Program-made: the position numbers and the translations under genes
In this document: positions 25,409 through 36,287 of the stretch, one piece after another
Layout: every line of letters starts with the position of its first letter
Numbering within the stretch: the first letter of the stretch is position 1
Source: Hydractinia symbiolongicarpus
Lineage: Eukaryota > Cnidaria > Hydrozoa > Anthoathecata > Hydractiniidae
Length of the DNA: 64,000 bases
NCBI RefSeq assembly: GCF_029227915.1
Contig: NC_079875.1
Span: 5,206,001 to 5,270,000, forward strand
Direction of reading: 5' to 3'
Notes under the pieces: model-generated
The model's database searches: none
What the model was told of the DNA's origin: nothing
What the model saw: the letters and a program-made list of their open reading frames with translations, nothing else

Positions 25409-25592
25409 TCTCTTTAATAATAGCCGTCGTCTGTCTGTCTGTGTGTCCGCGAAAGCCGTGTCCCGTAACGGAAACACGAATTTTTAAAATGCGCATCAAT
25501 ACCAAATGCGATATATTTCTGTCCACTTTGTTGCAACGGGTTAATTTGAAGGACGGACGACCCCGTGGATTTTTCCACGGGCTAACGACTAG
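25409..25592 (+). mobile_element. small non-autonomous Helitron, unit 1 of a tandem pair
   Basis: It starts with TC after an A (TCTCTTTAATAATAGCCGTC) and ends in a perfect hairpin, CCCGTGGA..TCCACGGG, followed by CTAACGA and CTAG, with T next. TC at the 5' end, a hairpin shortly before CTRR, and insertion between A and T are the Helitron signature. It carries a CTGTCTGTCTGT tract near the 5' end and no protein. Confidence 0.8.
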
Positions 25593-25749
25593 TCTCTATA
25601 ATAATAGCCGTCGTCTGTCTGTCTCTGCGCGGACCCCCCGCTGAGTTAGAAAATGATGTTGCGGAAACACGAATATCAAATGCGATATGTTTTTATCCAC
25701 TTTGCTGCGACAGGTAAATATAAAGGACGGGCGACTAATCAACGACTAG
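25593..25749 (+). mobile_element. small non-autonomous Helitron, unit 2 of a tandem pair
   Basis: It begins immediately after the CTAG of unit 1 with TCTCTATAATAATAGCCGTC and ends AACGACTAG before T. Internal blocks (GGAAACACGAAT, ATGCGATAT, CCACTTTG) match unit 1. The 3' hairpin is eroded (GGGCGACTAATCAACGA). Head-to-tail pairing matches the pair at 31,030-31,278. Confidence 0.75.
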
Positions 25750-26619
25750 TCAATTTATATTATCAACTTGTGTCAAGTCATTAAAGTATGTTTCTGAACT
25801 ATAAAGGGAATGAAATAAATTGAATTTGTTCCGAAATCTTTTAGCCTGCAAGGACTTTTCATTCTACTTTAATCAAGAAGAGAAAAACTATTAGCTCTAT
25901 ACTATATTTCAACTATTTGTAGAATATATATTTTTCCTTTTTAACAAGTAGTTAATTGCTTCTTAGAATAATACAAGACGTATAATATACGTAAAACTAG
26001 CACACCTCATACGTGACACTGTATTATACATATTCATTTGTGGAAATAAATTAAAATCAATCACAATGGGCGAAAAGTGAATGTCTCAAAATATCATTCC
26101 CTATGTAATATATTAAAAAGGATGACCACAAGCTTGATCATATTATTTTTGAAGTAATCATAAAAAAACTTCCTATATTAACAAAAAGCAATTCATAAAG
26201 AAGTAGCAATCTTCTTGTGAAACATTCTGTGATGCCACGGATGCTAATTGTTTTGACTTTCGTAGTGCATGAGCATATTTTTAGAAAGTAGCTTTTAGTC
26301 TGTGAAATACACAAACACTACTAGATTTCATCAAGACTCTACAACTATAAACTACAATCGTTCAATATATATTAACAATTGTTTGACAAAAAACGGATTC
26401 TTCTATATTCGAAAGCATAACAGATTAATCCTTAGCGAAGACGGCGTGATACATATTTGCCGAAACTTTGTTCCGGTATACGTTAACAAGTTTTAATGTT
26501 GTGAAACAAAAAAAGGTTTCTTTCAACCAAGAGATAATCGGCATATACAAAAGTATTCAGGTCTTAATTCATCGAAACAAGACAAGTAGAGTTCGTATAT
26601 GTGACAATACCTTAGACAC

Positions 26620-26860
26620 ATTTCATTTTCCGGCCAAAATTAAGCGAAACGAGAGAAACATGGAGCGCTTAATTGATAATGGCATAGACAAGTGCCGACT
26701 TCGGTGATTTTTGGTCTAAAATTTCGTTTTATATTGTCAAAATTGAACGAAACAAGAGAAACATGGAGCGTTTAACTGATATTATCAGAGACAAGCGCCA
26801 AATTCGGTAACTTTTGTTCTGAAATTTTATATTTCGGCCAAAATTGAATGTCAAAAAGTA
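26620..26860. repeat. tandem repeat, period about 103 bp
   Basis: GGCCAAAATT, CGAAAC.AGAGAAACATGG and GACAAG.GCC recur at about 103-base spacing, with two full units and a partial third. Divergence between units is moderate. It directly precedes the 82 bp array. Confidence 0.75.
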
Positions 26861-26874
26861 TTATCTAAAAGGTT

Positions 26875-27240
26875 ATGAAAGGCCCAATTCACCAAAACAA
26901 CTGAACCTGTTATGTATAGATTGCTTCTAGAAACATGACCATTTTCCTGAATTTTTATCAATGGCCTAGCTCACCGAAACAAGTAATTCTATTATGTACG
27001 GATTGCTTCTAGAAACAGGATCTTTTTCCTGAATGTTTATCAATGGCTCAATTTACCGAAATAACCGCATCTGTGATATATGGATTGCTTCTAGAAATAG
27101 GAGTTTTTTCCTGAATGCTTAACAATGGCCCAATCCACCGAAACAACTGAATCTGAGATGTATGGATTGCTTCTAGAAACAGGAGCTTTTTTCTAAATTT
27201 TTATCAAGGGTCTAATTTACGGAAACAACCGTATCTCTTA
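26875..27240. repeat. tandem repeat, period 82 bp, about 4.5 units
   Basis: The word GGATTGCTTCTAGAAA (first copy AGATTGC) occurs at exact 82-base spacing (TTGC at 26,921; 27,003; 27,085; 27,167), with CACCGAAACAACTGAAT and TTTTTCCTGAATTTTTATCA between. An inverted array of the same family lies at 35,190-35,410. The array abuts the right arm of the large inverted repeat. Confidence 0.85.
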
Positions 27241-27259
27241 CGTAATACTGATCACTCGC

Positions 27260-28200
27260 CTTCACTACTGGTATTTGGAACATACATTGCTTGTGATGTA
27301 TTCTGTTAGACTCAAACAAACTGATCATGTCTCGTTGGGTAAGCGCAGTAAAACACAAGATGTGAAATTGAGAATGAATATTTAGGCGTGTCTGCTAAAT
27401 TTGTTTCTTTGTCTCTGATATTATGATGACCACTGGCGAATCGGCCATCATGGCTTGTTTATCTACCAACTACAATTGATGTACTGATAAGAATCGTTTT
27501 GTGGGAAGATGTCCAGATAATTTTTCGTTTGTATATAGTGCGAGACCATCATGGCGATGGTAGTCACCGTTTTCCCCAGTTCAATTTAACTGAAAAGTTA
27601 GAATATTTTTTGAAACTATTTGTATGAAGCTTAACTGCTGTAAGCCCCTGCGCTTCTTAACAGGCTACTACACTCTACTACAAGCTACTACAGGCTACTA
27701 CACTCTGCTACAGAGAAATACGCTTTACTACAGAGAAATACATTCTACTACGCTCTACTACAGGCTACAACAGTCTACTACAAGCTACTACAGGCTACTA
27801 CACTCTACTACAGAGAAATACGCTCTACTACGCTCTACTACACGCTACTACACTCTACTACAGAGAAATACGCTTTACTACAGAGAAATACATTCTACTA
27901 CGCTCTACTACACGCTACTTCACTCTACTACAGAGAAATACGCTTTACTACAGAGAAATACGCTCTACTACAGAGAAATACGCTCTACTACGCTCTACTA
28001 CGCTCTACTACACGCTACTACACTCTACTACAGAGAAATACGCTTTACTACAGAGAAATACATTCTACTACGCTCTACTACACGCTACTACACTCTACTA
28101 CAAGCTACTACAGGCTACTACAGATGCTACTACAGGCTACTACGCTCTACTACAAAGAAATACGTTCTACTACGGCCTGCTACAGAAAATAACGTACTGC
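27260..28200 (+). repeat. right arm of the 16 kb-spaced inverted repeat, with CTACTA minisatellite
   Basis: 27,260-27,560 is the reverse complement of 11,330-11,620 with few differences (GATCATGTCTCGTTGGGTAA, AATATTTAGGCGTGTCTGCT). 27,661-28,200 is a minisatellite built from CTCTACTACA, GAGAAATACG and GGCTACTACA words of 10-20 bases, far longer than the 115 bases in the left arm. A 282-codon open frame (27,624-28,472) runs through the array only because the words keep stop codons out; it is highly repetitive in Tyr, Thr and Leu and is not a credible gene. Confidence 0.85.
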
Positions 28201-30709
28201 TACACATCGCTACGAAAAATTACGCTTTGCTACATTGTATTACAAGGAAAGAAAGGGCTTGCTACACTCGACAACAGACATTGATAAGTCTCACTACAAT
28301 GTGCTTTATGGAGAATAGCACATTATTATCTCTACAAGGCTTGGGAACGTACATAGGTCTAACGCATGTTGAATACTATATTTCCTTCTTTTCAGGAAGT
28401 AATACGTGGACGACTTACCATAAATTCACACTGTATCAATATCTATTATATGTAACTATATTGTGGCAATAATATGCTGCAATATTTTCGCAATATGCTG
28501 CAAGGCCAATATGTAAATTGTTTCTTTTTTCCCTGTTTAGATTTGGACAAGTTGAAGCCCAAGTTAACCATCGCGTCTTATGATGTCTACGTTGGTTTAG
28601 GGTTATATTTAATTTTAGCTATTAGCGCGCTAATGTTGTCCGTTCCGATCCGCTTTCGCTTTTAAATGGAAATTCACCTTGGAAATTAGCCAGTGTCAGA
28701 AGTGGACAAATTTTATGAGAAAGTTTAATTAAAGTTCTTATACTTCAAGTCAGTTTTGATTTTCTCCGCAATTTCTTGTATTTATTACTCATGGTCTCAA
28801 GATTTGGAAAAAGAAAGTTCGAAAAATTTAAAGAATGCGCGAAAGTGTTAGTGGAGTGGCCTTTTGTGCAGTTGGAAAATACGTTAGCAGATGTCTACTC
28901 TAGGAATTTTACGATATATTTTATTGTACGAGATGGTTTTACGAAGTTTTAAAATCTTTTGTTTAAAATTAATTTCTTTTTTCAGTGTCCTTTATTATTC
29001 AAGTTATTATGCTGTGTAAAGTTTCTACATTAGACATTGTGATAAAATGAACCGGACATCATCTTTCAAGATTTGCTTTCCCGCGCATTCTCAAACAGAA
29101 AGAATAAGGAAATGCTCATAACGTTTTTGAAGTGGAATCAAACCTTCTGACAAAAAATTAATTGTTGTGAGAATTTTTTTAGCCCTGACAAATATCTTTA
29201 TTTTGGTAAGGGTGTGACATCTTTTTGTTCGATTATGTCCATGCGCATCGTATCTTTAGAGAAAATAATTGTAAATATTGTTTTCTTTTGTTATGTTATT
29301 TATAAAAAGAAAGAAAAAAGCAGATCATACAAGCTTTTTTACTTACATCAAGCCAACGCAACGGAAGCCAACGTAAAACGGCCACACCTTGGACTTCAGA
29401 AAAGCTCTGTTATTTTTCTCTTTCAAAGAGGGAGGGCTGAACCCCCAGCCCCCTAGTGGCGCCGCCCCTGAAACTAGCGAGCTGAGCGCAAGCAATACCC
29501 ATTTGACATTTAAGTATGCGTAAAAAATAGCCAACCCCATGTTCCATCTTTGGTCGAAGATTTTAAAGTAAAAAAGATCTGTCAGTTTAATATTGTTCAT
29601 TTTAGTCATCACCTCTAAAATGCATTTTAAACATCTTTGATTTCCTCAAGCAATTTCTAGAGAAGCGCGGGCAAGTTGATTGCGCGCTAAAAGCAAAAAG
29701 TGTTAATGAAAGAAAAGATATACCATAAAGGACACGGTTTTCTTTTTTCCTTAGTTTCTCCTGTTTCTTTTTTGCTGTGAGTAAAAAAGTTGGTAACTGG
29801 AAGACAAAAAAGTTTAGAAAAAATGTTTGTACCAAAAGTAATTAAGCTAACTTTCGAAATGTTTTTAGGGAAGCATTGAAATTGTATTGATGTAACTTGC
29901 CGGCTAAATTGAGTTAAAAGTTATCTTATGCATCAGTATATTCCATCAAAATTAGCCACACGTTTTCACAATTCGTTGAAAATAATGCTTAAAAGATTTT
30001 ATCACTATGAAATATAGTCTCAGGGTAAACAAATAATAACTTGCTTTGAAATACAACTTTCAAGTCAAGTTTGCAAAAACATTAACAACAGATATCGCCC
30101 TCGCCTGTGTAACGAGGACTTGATCAAGTTCCTTTATTAGCTGCATTATGCTCTTGTTTAGCCGTCAAGTAAGCGCTAGCCGCTTTGCCACAGGCAACAA
30201 ACTCTGCCGACGAAGACAATGTACTGCTATAAATAACAGTTCACAACGTTCTTCATAATTTAAAGTGGAAAAAGAAAAAGAAAAACATTAAAAATATGGT
30301 TTGTTTTGTTTTAATATTACCTTTAAATTTAACGCAGGCAGACAGGGTGGTTTGGGGTTGTTTAAAATAATAACTCGGCAAACGATGTTTATCCGTTAAG
30401 TTACGATCGTTCAAAACTTTTTCTATTCATTAAATTTAGAAGTCGGTACGTTCCGAATTAAAATCAAGAATGACATACCTTATCAGAGAAATTACCAAAG
30501 GAACAAAATTAACGACTACGAAATTAACACGAAAGAAATTAAAACAAGGAAAACATATATTATTTCTTTTGAAATATTTTTTATAGTGTTTACATATTTT
30601 AAACATTAGTTCAAACCATTATTATTCCAAAGTTAAGTTTGGTTCTCACAATAGGGATAACTCAGTTCCGTTTTCTTTTTACAAAATATGATAAAAACAC
30701 TAAGAATTT
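28201..30709. other. non-coding stretch
   Basis: No exon is convincing. A GC-rich patch at 29,400-29,475 (AACCCCCAGCCCCCTAGTGG, GCGCCGCCCCTG) looks like the end of a dispersed repeat. The remainder is AT-rich. Confidence 0.5.
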
Positions 30710-30781
30710 TAGGGGCGCTGGCACTTTTTAAAAGATTTCCATCATATTTGGACTTTTTAAAATGTGCTGCCAGCCCCCTTA
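30710..30781. repeat. 72 bp hairpin
   Basis: GGGGCGCTGGCACTTTTTAA is followed after a short loop by the imperfect inverse AAAATGTGCTGCCAGCCCCC. It resembles a minimal foldback element. An open frame that crosses it is not supported as a gene. Confidence 0.7.
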
Positions 30782-31029
30782 AAACATTCAGCGATTTTTA
30801 TAATAATGATGATTCGTATGATGCCGTTCCAACCTTTGAGATGATTGGTCTGAGAGGTAAATCGGCAACGTCGTCTGTTTTAAGCTTGTGTACTTTGACA
30901 GTACCATACAGTTTGCCAGGGGCTGAGTCAGTGGGATATAGGCTCGTGGTGGAGAGCGGTCATGCACCAGTGAAAAAGGACGATTCTACGATTCCTTTTA
31001 AAACCAAACAACTCGGCAATTATTACAAA

Positions 31030-31147
31030 CTAGTCGTTAACCCGTGGAAGAATCCATGGGGTCGCCTGTCCTTTATATATCGCATTTCATGTTTTCGTAA
31101 CAGGAAGCGTCTTTAATGGCAGACAGACAGACGACGGCTATTATTAA
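31030..31147 (-). mobile_element. small Helitron, minus strand, downstream unit
   Basis: On the minus strand it ends with a hairpin (CCATGGATTCTTCCACGG, one mismatch), GTTAACGA and CTAG, followed by T. Toward its 5' side it carries the CTGTCTGTCTG tract and ends against the next unit at TTAATAATAGCC. It is the same family as 25,409-25,749. Confidence 0.75.
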
Positions 31148-31278
31148 CTAGCCGTTAACCCGTGGAAAAATCCACGGGGTCGCCCGTCCCTTATATATCG
31201 CATTTCGTGTTTCGTGTTTCTGTAACAGGACGCGGTTTTCGCGGACAGACAGACAAAATACGGCTATTATTAAAGAGA
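31148..31278 (-). mobile_element. small Helitron, minus strand, upstream unit
   Basis: On the minus strand it starts TCTCTTTAATAATAGCCGTA, contains GTCTGTCTGTCCGCGAAAAC, and ends with the perfect hairpin CCCGTGGATTTTTCCACGGG, TTAACGG and CTAG. It joins the downstream unit without a gap, so the second tandem pair repeats the arrangement seen at 25.4 kb. Confidence 0.8.
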
Positions 31279-31681
31279 AGAGAAGAAGGACAGCAGAAGC
31301 ATTCCTTCACTTCTTACAGAATTTAAATGCTTGTAACCGGATTTTTAACATGTCCACAACAGATTGTGCGTTTTTAACAGCTTTTGTAATTAAGATGCAT
31401 CGAACCCGTTGATGATAATTTCTGCTTCGTTGCTTAAATAGTGGTAAAGTTGAACGATTCAGGAAGCGTGGACTGGTTTTAAATCTAACAACTTTGAGGA
31501 AATCTTCACATCCGCAGGATCAATGCCTCGTTTCAACTGAATTGCCACTTGATTTGAAAACTTTTTATTGTACAAACTTTGTTTTAATAAGAAATAACAA
31601 AAATCCAAAATAAACAAAATTTTCGTCGAACAAAATTTTTCGCGGACTAAAATGACGAAAACTTCAGGTGTCCGAAAAATT

Positions 31682-31708
31682 TTGTCGGACAAAACTTTTG
31701 TCCGACAA
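31682..31708. repeat. perfect 27 bp palindrome
   Basis: Arms of 13 bases (TTGTCGGACAAAA and its inverse) surround a single C. Variants of TTTTGTCGAACAAAA and GGTGTCCGAAAAATTTTG crowd the 60 bases before it, so the palindrome sits in a small cluster of related inverted words. Function unknown. Confidence 0.7.
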
Positions 31709-31739
31709 AGTTTTCGTCCAATTAGGTGAAAACACAGAA

Positions 31740-33000
31740 AACAGCCCGTCCAGCTAAAAAAATCGCTCAGCAATTTTATTTTGCGGAATAAGTCTGGTGT
31801 AGCTACCTGCTTTTGGCATAAGAATTACTAATTAAGAATTTTGTTGTAGCTGGCTAAACTGTATCACACATGCTTTTAGGCTTAATACGCTTTTCAAAAA
31901 AACTACATTGCATCTTTGGTTTACAGAACACAGAATACACTCTGTAAAAAGGCTAGGTAACTGTTACCCGCCGTTGAACACCCGGATGAGTGATTAATAA
32001 GAGCCGTCAACTGCGCCACATATTCAGGTAAAGCGCTTTAGTAAAGTTATGTAGTATGTAGTAAATCAAATGAAGTGCACACAACTTTATGGTGTGTCCA
32101 GTGTAATATGTTTTTTATCAAATAACTTTCCACAACTTAAGCTGAAATAAAAACACAGATTACAATTTGTTGTTACCCCGTCATAGCAAAAACTTTCTGG
32201 CAAACCTTTTTTATTTTTCGGATAATGTTCCCGGTGAGTGTTAGCTGACCATTTAGTACGGGTAAATAATGTGACACATCCATACAGATGTAATACCAAT
32301 TTACCATGTCACACATGAGTATAGGCGTAACACTATTTTTCAAAAGAACTTCATCGCAAATTCGGTTAAAAAAAGTCCAGGAAACCGCTGTTGTTATCAT
32401 GTTCAGTTAAAAAAATACTCAGCAATTTTATTTTGCACCATAAGTTTTCATAACAGTAATAAAAGTGGTATCTGCCTAACTTCATTTAGCATAAGAATTA
32501 AGAATTGTGTTGCAGCCAAACTGCATTTGGCTACTTTCACTTTTTGGTCAGAAGTAGCTAAGGAGCTAGCTAGGTAAACACAACTTTAACATAAAAATAA
32601 ATAATACTGGCTAGGATATAAAGCTGTTATACTAAACTGAATAGTAATAACTAAGGCTAGCTAGCTAGCTGATTGTAGAATGCTCCTTAAAAATCTTCGT
32701 TCCTAGCCAAAAATCAAGAAATTTTTGGGTTTGAGATTTGTACTTAGCTACAAAACGTGAGAATATATTTATCTTAACATGTAAAAATATGTAAAAAAAC
32801 AAAAATGAAAACCTTTTTGAAGACAAAAACAGATTAACCGTCAATGCCACAGCTTTTAAAATGGCCGTAGCTCAGATTGCTTTATCTTTCCTTCATTGGT
32901 AAAAATCTGATTCTGCGGGGTTTTCCCAAAATTTTCTGATAAAAGCCGCGCACAACCATTTTGAATATACAGAATACGGCTATTATTAAAGAGAAGATGG
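31740..33000 (-). mobile_element. element related to the 53.6-54.9 kb Helitron, inverted and rearranged
   Basis: 32,085-32,830 is largely the reverse complement of about 54,050-54,790: CTCAGCAATTTTATTTTGCA, CATAACAGTAATAAAAGTGG and AAGAATTGTGTTGCAGCCAA all have inverse partners there. 31,745-31,870 repeats part of the same block a second time. The minus-strand 5' end near 32,998 reads TCTTCTCTTTAATAATAGCC, the small-Helitron start. No Helitron 3' hairpin is evident at the other end. No protein is encoded. Confidence 0.65.
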
Positions 33001-33358
33001 ACAACAGAAGTGATAACCATTAAAAGAAATAAACTAACACTAAATACACAAGAGAAATCAGTGTCATTAAGGCTTTTTAACTAACTATACATAGATTTCC
33101 ATAGATTGTAATGGCAATATAATGTGTGTTACGAGTAAGTTATGTGTGTTTGAGAATGTATTTACAGTCTCTGTGGATAAAGAAGTAAAAAAATTGTTGG
33201 AAAAAAACTTCATAAAAGACTGCATGTAATGATTGCATGATCCTTCTCTAAAGTGACCCTGTTCATTTAGGTGCAGTGATGGGTTGTATGAAGAAAAAAG
33301 TGCCAGCTTGTATAAGAATCGTGTTTTCAGTGTAAATTTAGCTGATTACTTATACAAG

Positions 33359-33400
33359 ACTAGTTGATAAAGCCCATGTGAAAATCCACTAAGGCAGAAG
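33359..33400 (-). mobile_element. probable Helitron 3' end, minus strand
   Basis: On the minus strand GTGGATTTTCACATGGGC is followed by TTTATCAACTAG and T. The hairpin is degenerate, but the layout and the CTAG/T border match the other copies. I could not find its 5' end. Confidence 0.45.
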
Positions 33401-33714
33401 AACAATGGAAAAATAGGTTGCTTTAGATTTTTTGCCGACGTCAGCAGTGCATATACAAAAAGAAAATTGGTTAAAATTAGTCATTCGTTGTCTGTAAGGT
33501 GTGGAGGTTGAAACGTTGACCAAAATAATGTATGGTATCGTATGTTTTTGACAAACGCTTAGGGAGATATAAGGGCTTAAAAATTTTTCTGACGTCAGCA
33601 AAGTCCCTACCAAAAGTTCCAAAAAATTTCTTAATTCGTACAGCCGATGCATTCATCGTATAGATCTTGAAATGCAGATCAAGAAAATGTATAGGAACAT
33701 GGACTTTTGACAAA

Positions 33715-34069
33715 CGGTTGCAGAGATATTGGGGTTTGAAGGTTTTGTGATGACGTCCTCAACCTTTCCATTCCGAAACGGATTCGGGGACCCAGGCTTG
33801 GGAAACTTACCCAAATTGGTCCCGGGTGGTCCCTAGTTACTTACGTGGTGAAAAATCACTGACGTCACCACCTCGTTTTCAAGTTATTTGGCGGTTGCAG
33901 AGATATTGGGGTTTGAAGGTTTTGTGATGACGTCCTCAACCTTTCCATTCCGAAACGGATTCGGGGACCCAGGCTTGGGAAACTTACCCAAATTGGTCCC
34001 GGGTGGTCCCTAGTTACTTACGTGGTAAAAAATCACTGACGTCACCACCTCGTTTTCAAGTTATTTGGC
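33715..34069. repeat. near-perfect tandem duplication, 177 bp unit
   Basis: Two adjacent units of 177 bases start CGGTTGCAGAGATATTGGGG and differ by one clear substitution (GTGGTGAAAA against GTGGTAAAAA). Each contains GACGTC words and the block AGGCTTGGGAAACTTACCCA. Looser relatives of the unit start (AGGGAGATATAAGGGCTTAA) and CTGACGTCAGCA occur at 33,555-33,600, so the region is an older repeat field with one recent duplication. Confidence 0.9.
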
Positions 34070-35189
34070 CTCAAAGCTTTAAGTGCACTGTAATGGCTTC
34101 ATTTATTTAATATAGAATATTAACGTTGAAGTAGTCTTATTGACGTCGCGCCGTAACGTCAGAAAATTTAACATATTAGACATGCATTTTTCAGTTACTT
34201 CAAAGAAAATTTCGGTAAGATCAAAGGAAAATGAACATATCCACTTTGCCTGTTATATATATATATATAATGTATATAAGATAAATGTTTATCATTCATT
34301 TATTTTTTATGTTAAAAAATAATTATTTGAGGAAACTTATTTTTTTTAGGAAAATCTTTGTAAAACATTCACATAACTATTTAAGTAATTTTGTTTAGAT
34401 AAATGCTGTAATGCCAAAAGGAAAATACTGGGTTAGGCAGCCAATGGTAAGTTTTTATTAAATTTGATTTGAGATTTGAAATTTGATTTGAGGTTTAATT
34501 TGAAAAAAAATATAAAAGTAATGTTGTGTAGTGGGTTGCACGTACTATTACTTTCAGTTAAAAAGTCCAAAAATCAACGTGATAGAATATAATTAATTGG
34601 ATATAACAATTTAATTGCTATGTTGTGCTTTTTTTATGGTTTATAGAGAACAGACAAAAGATATTGCCGACAGAAACGATGGTGAAAGCATTAGAGAACA
34701 AAGAATCTTTACAACAAGTGAAGGTTAGTCCGAACATATTAACTGTTTTCATGTTAGAGAAATGCTCGAATGTTCGTTGTTATCAATCTCAAGAAACCCT
34801 TTCGTATTAACGAATAAGATTTGTTCCATTTTTATTTATCTTATCTTTAGTGAAGAAACTCAAAGTCGCGATAACCTAGATTCACAGCAAGCATGACGAA
34901 TTCATGGTGGTTCAGTTAAATTTAAAATATAAAATTATTGATAGATAGACAATTGTCAACCAGGCCTTAACTTTTGCAATCTTAAAGTTAAAGTCCAATT
35001 GACAAGTAAAAATTAGGGCCTAAAAATATTTTTCCGTTCGACTTCCTTTTGAATATTTTTCATTTTGTGTCGTAGTGTAAAACGTTTGAAATATTTTTTT
35101 GCATATTGGGAAAAGCTGCCAAAAGGGAACAAATCCATAGTTCAGCTTGTTTTGATTAACCACAAAAAAAGCTTAGGGATGAATTTCCC

Positions 35190-35410
35190 GTATTTAAAAG
35201 CAATCCATACACATTGTTTCAGTAAATTCGGTCTTTGAAAAAAACACGTTTGGGGAGATAATTTACCCGCATTAAGAAGCAATCCATACAAGCAATCCAT
35301 GATATTCAGTTCTTTTAGTAAATTCGGTCTTTAGAAAAAACATTTACGGAGATAATTTACCGGTATTAAGAAGCAATCCATACATATAAAATTCAGTTGT
35401 TTTAGTAAAT
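35190..35410. repeat. tandem repeat, period about 80 bp, inverted relative of the 26.9 kb array
   Basis: AAGCAATCCATACA, TTTTAGTAAATTCGGTCTTT and GGAGATAATTTACC recur at about 80-base spacing, three units with one small internal duplication. Reverse-complemented, the words become TGTATGGATTGCTT and AAATTTACTAAAACAACTGA, matching the 82 bp family at 26,875-27,240. It ends in a (TA)n run at 35,418-35,441. Confidence 0.8.
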
Positions 35411-35499
35411 TCGATTTTTGAAATATATATATATATATATATGAACACAAATTGTAGCTATAGGAATAACCAACAAGATAGATGACTACATCAAGAATT

Positions 35500-35988
35500 A
35501 AGTAAAAAGATTTTATTATTTAAAATTTTCGTCAGTTCATCGACTGACTTCTTCAGTATCGCTTACAATACAGTATTAACAATTAAAATATCTTATATAG
35601 TGATAAAAATAAATTATATACAATTAAATACACAAGGGTTTAAAACTGGTTTCCATCACCATCATCCTACTATCAACTTAACACACGGTTTCTACAACTT
35701 GCATTTTTCTGTTCTTTTAGTTCTATTCCAGTCATGAGAACCATTAAGTCCCTGATGTTGTGTGACGAGTGTCCCTATCCAGAATTTTTCTTTATCTAAT
35801 AGCAAACTATCAATTTGCCTGTTTGTTAAATTCTCTCCATTGTTCACAACATCAACTATAATAAACCCAATATTTTGCACGGAGGCATTAGGGCATTCAT
35901 CAATAAAATGTTTCACAACTTTGCAAGATGGTATCTTCTTTTTAATGTGGGATTTGTAATTCGAAAGTCGAGGCTTCCAAGCAATGTA
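35500..35988 (-). pseudogene. 3' end of a Penelope-like retroelement
   Basis: The minus-strand frame 35,988-35,692 reads RLSNYKSHIKKKIPSCKVV, KHFIDECPNA, then LLLDKEKFWIGTLVTQHQGL and NGSHDW. This is the stretch that follows the GIY-YIG endonuclease core in Penelope-like elements; the catalytic core itself and the reverse transcriptase are absent, cut off at the junction near 35,985. The 3' untranslated part contains a hairpin at 35,531-35,548. It is a 5'-truncated insertion and cannot move on its own. An alternative is a GIY-YIG fragment from another retroelement class. Confidence 0.75.
35520..35560 (-). ncRNA. hammerhead-like motif in the Penelope-like 3' end
   Basis: On the minus strand CTGAAGAA is followed by a six-base stem, GTCAGT/ACTGAC, and then GAAA. 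Penelope-like elements are known to carry hammerhead ribozymes, whose core is CUGANGA-stem-GAAA. The expected stems I and III do not pair cleanly in my hand alignment, so activity is doubtful. Confidence 0.35.
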
Positions 35989-36287
35989 AAAATATATAAA
36001 AAAACAAGGACAGACTTAGCAACGTCAACGTTACGCAACTTTCAAAATGGCCGTAATAACACTGCTCTCTGCTTTACACATCCCTTTGTCGTGGCTGCAA
36101 AATCTCGGATTGGTTTTTCAAAAAAAATCAGGCGTTGCAATTGAATGCTACACGCGGGAGAATAAAACAAAGTCGGTAAATATATATCGCATTTGGTATT
36201 TTGTGCAGATATAAGAATTTCGTGATTAATTAACAGGACGCGCTTTTCGCGGACAAACAGGCAAAATACCGCTATTAATAAAAAGAC
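35989..36287 (-). mobile_element. Helitron-like fragment abutting the Penelope-like end
   Basis: The minus strand starts near 36,287 with TCTTTTTATTAATAGCGGTA, then GTTTGTCCGCGAAAAGCGCG and ATACCAAATGCGATATATAT, all shared with the small Helitrons at 25.4 and 31.2 kb. The body AAAATGGCCGTA also recurs at about 32,858-32,870. No 3' hairpin with CTAG was found at the far end. Confidence 0.55.

Noticed and set aside
25180-25644. 154-codon open frame on the plus strand
   Set aside because: It starts at a non-consensus point inside the acidic coding tail in the wrong frame and then runs through a Helitron unit.
27624-28472. 282-codon open frame, the longest on the plus strand
   Set aside because: It is the CTACTA minisatellite translated. 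The peptide is a loose repetition of Tyr, Thr, Leu and Arg words, and the frame exists because the repeat words contain no stops in that frame.
30688-31116. 142-codon open frame on the plus strand
   Set aside because: It begins in a hairpin and ends inside a small Helitron read backwards. Only about 80 codons in the middle are unaccounted for and they match no family I know.
34396-34721. Two exon-like segments (ATG..CCAATG/GTAAGT and TTTATAG/AGAACAG..GTTAGT)
   Set aside because: Splice sites look good, but no reading frame stays open across both; the frame from the ATG meets a stop inside the second segment.
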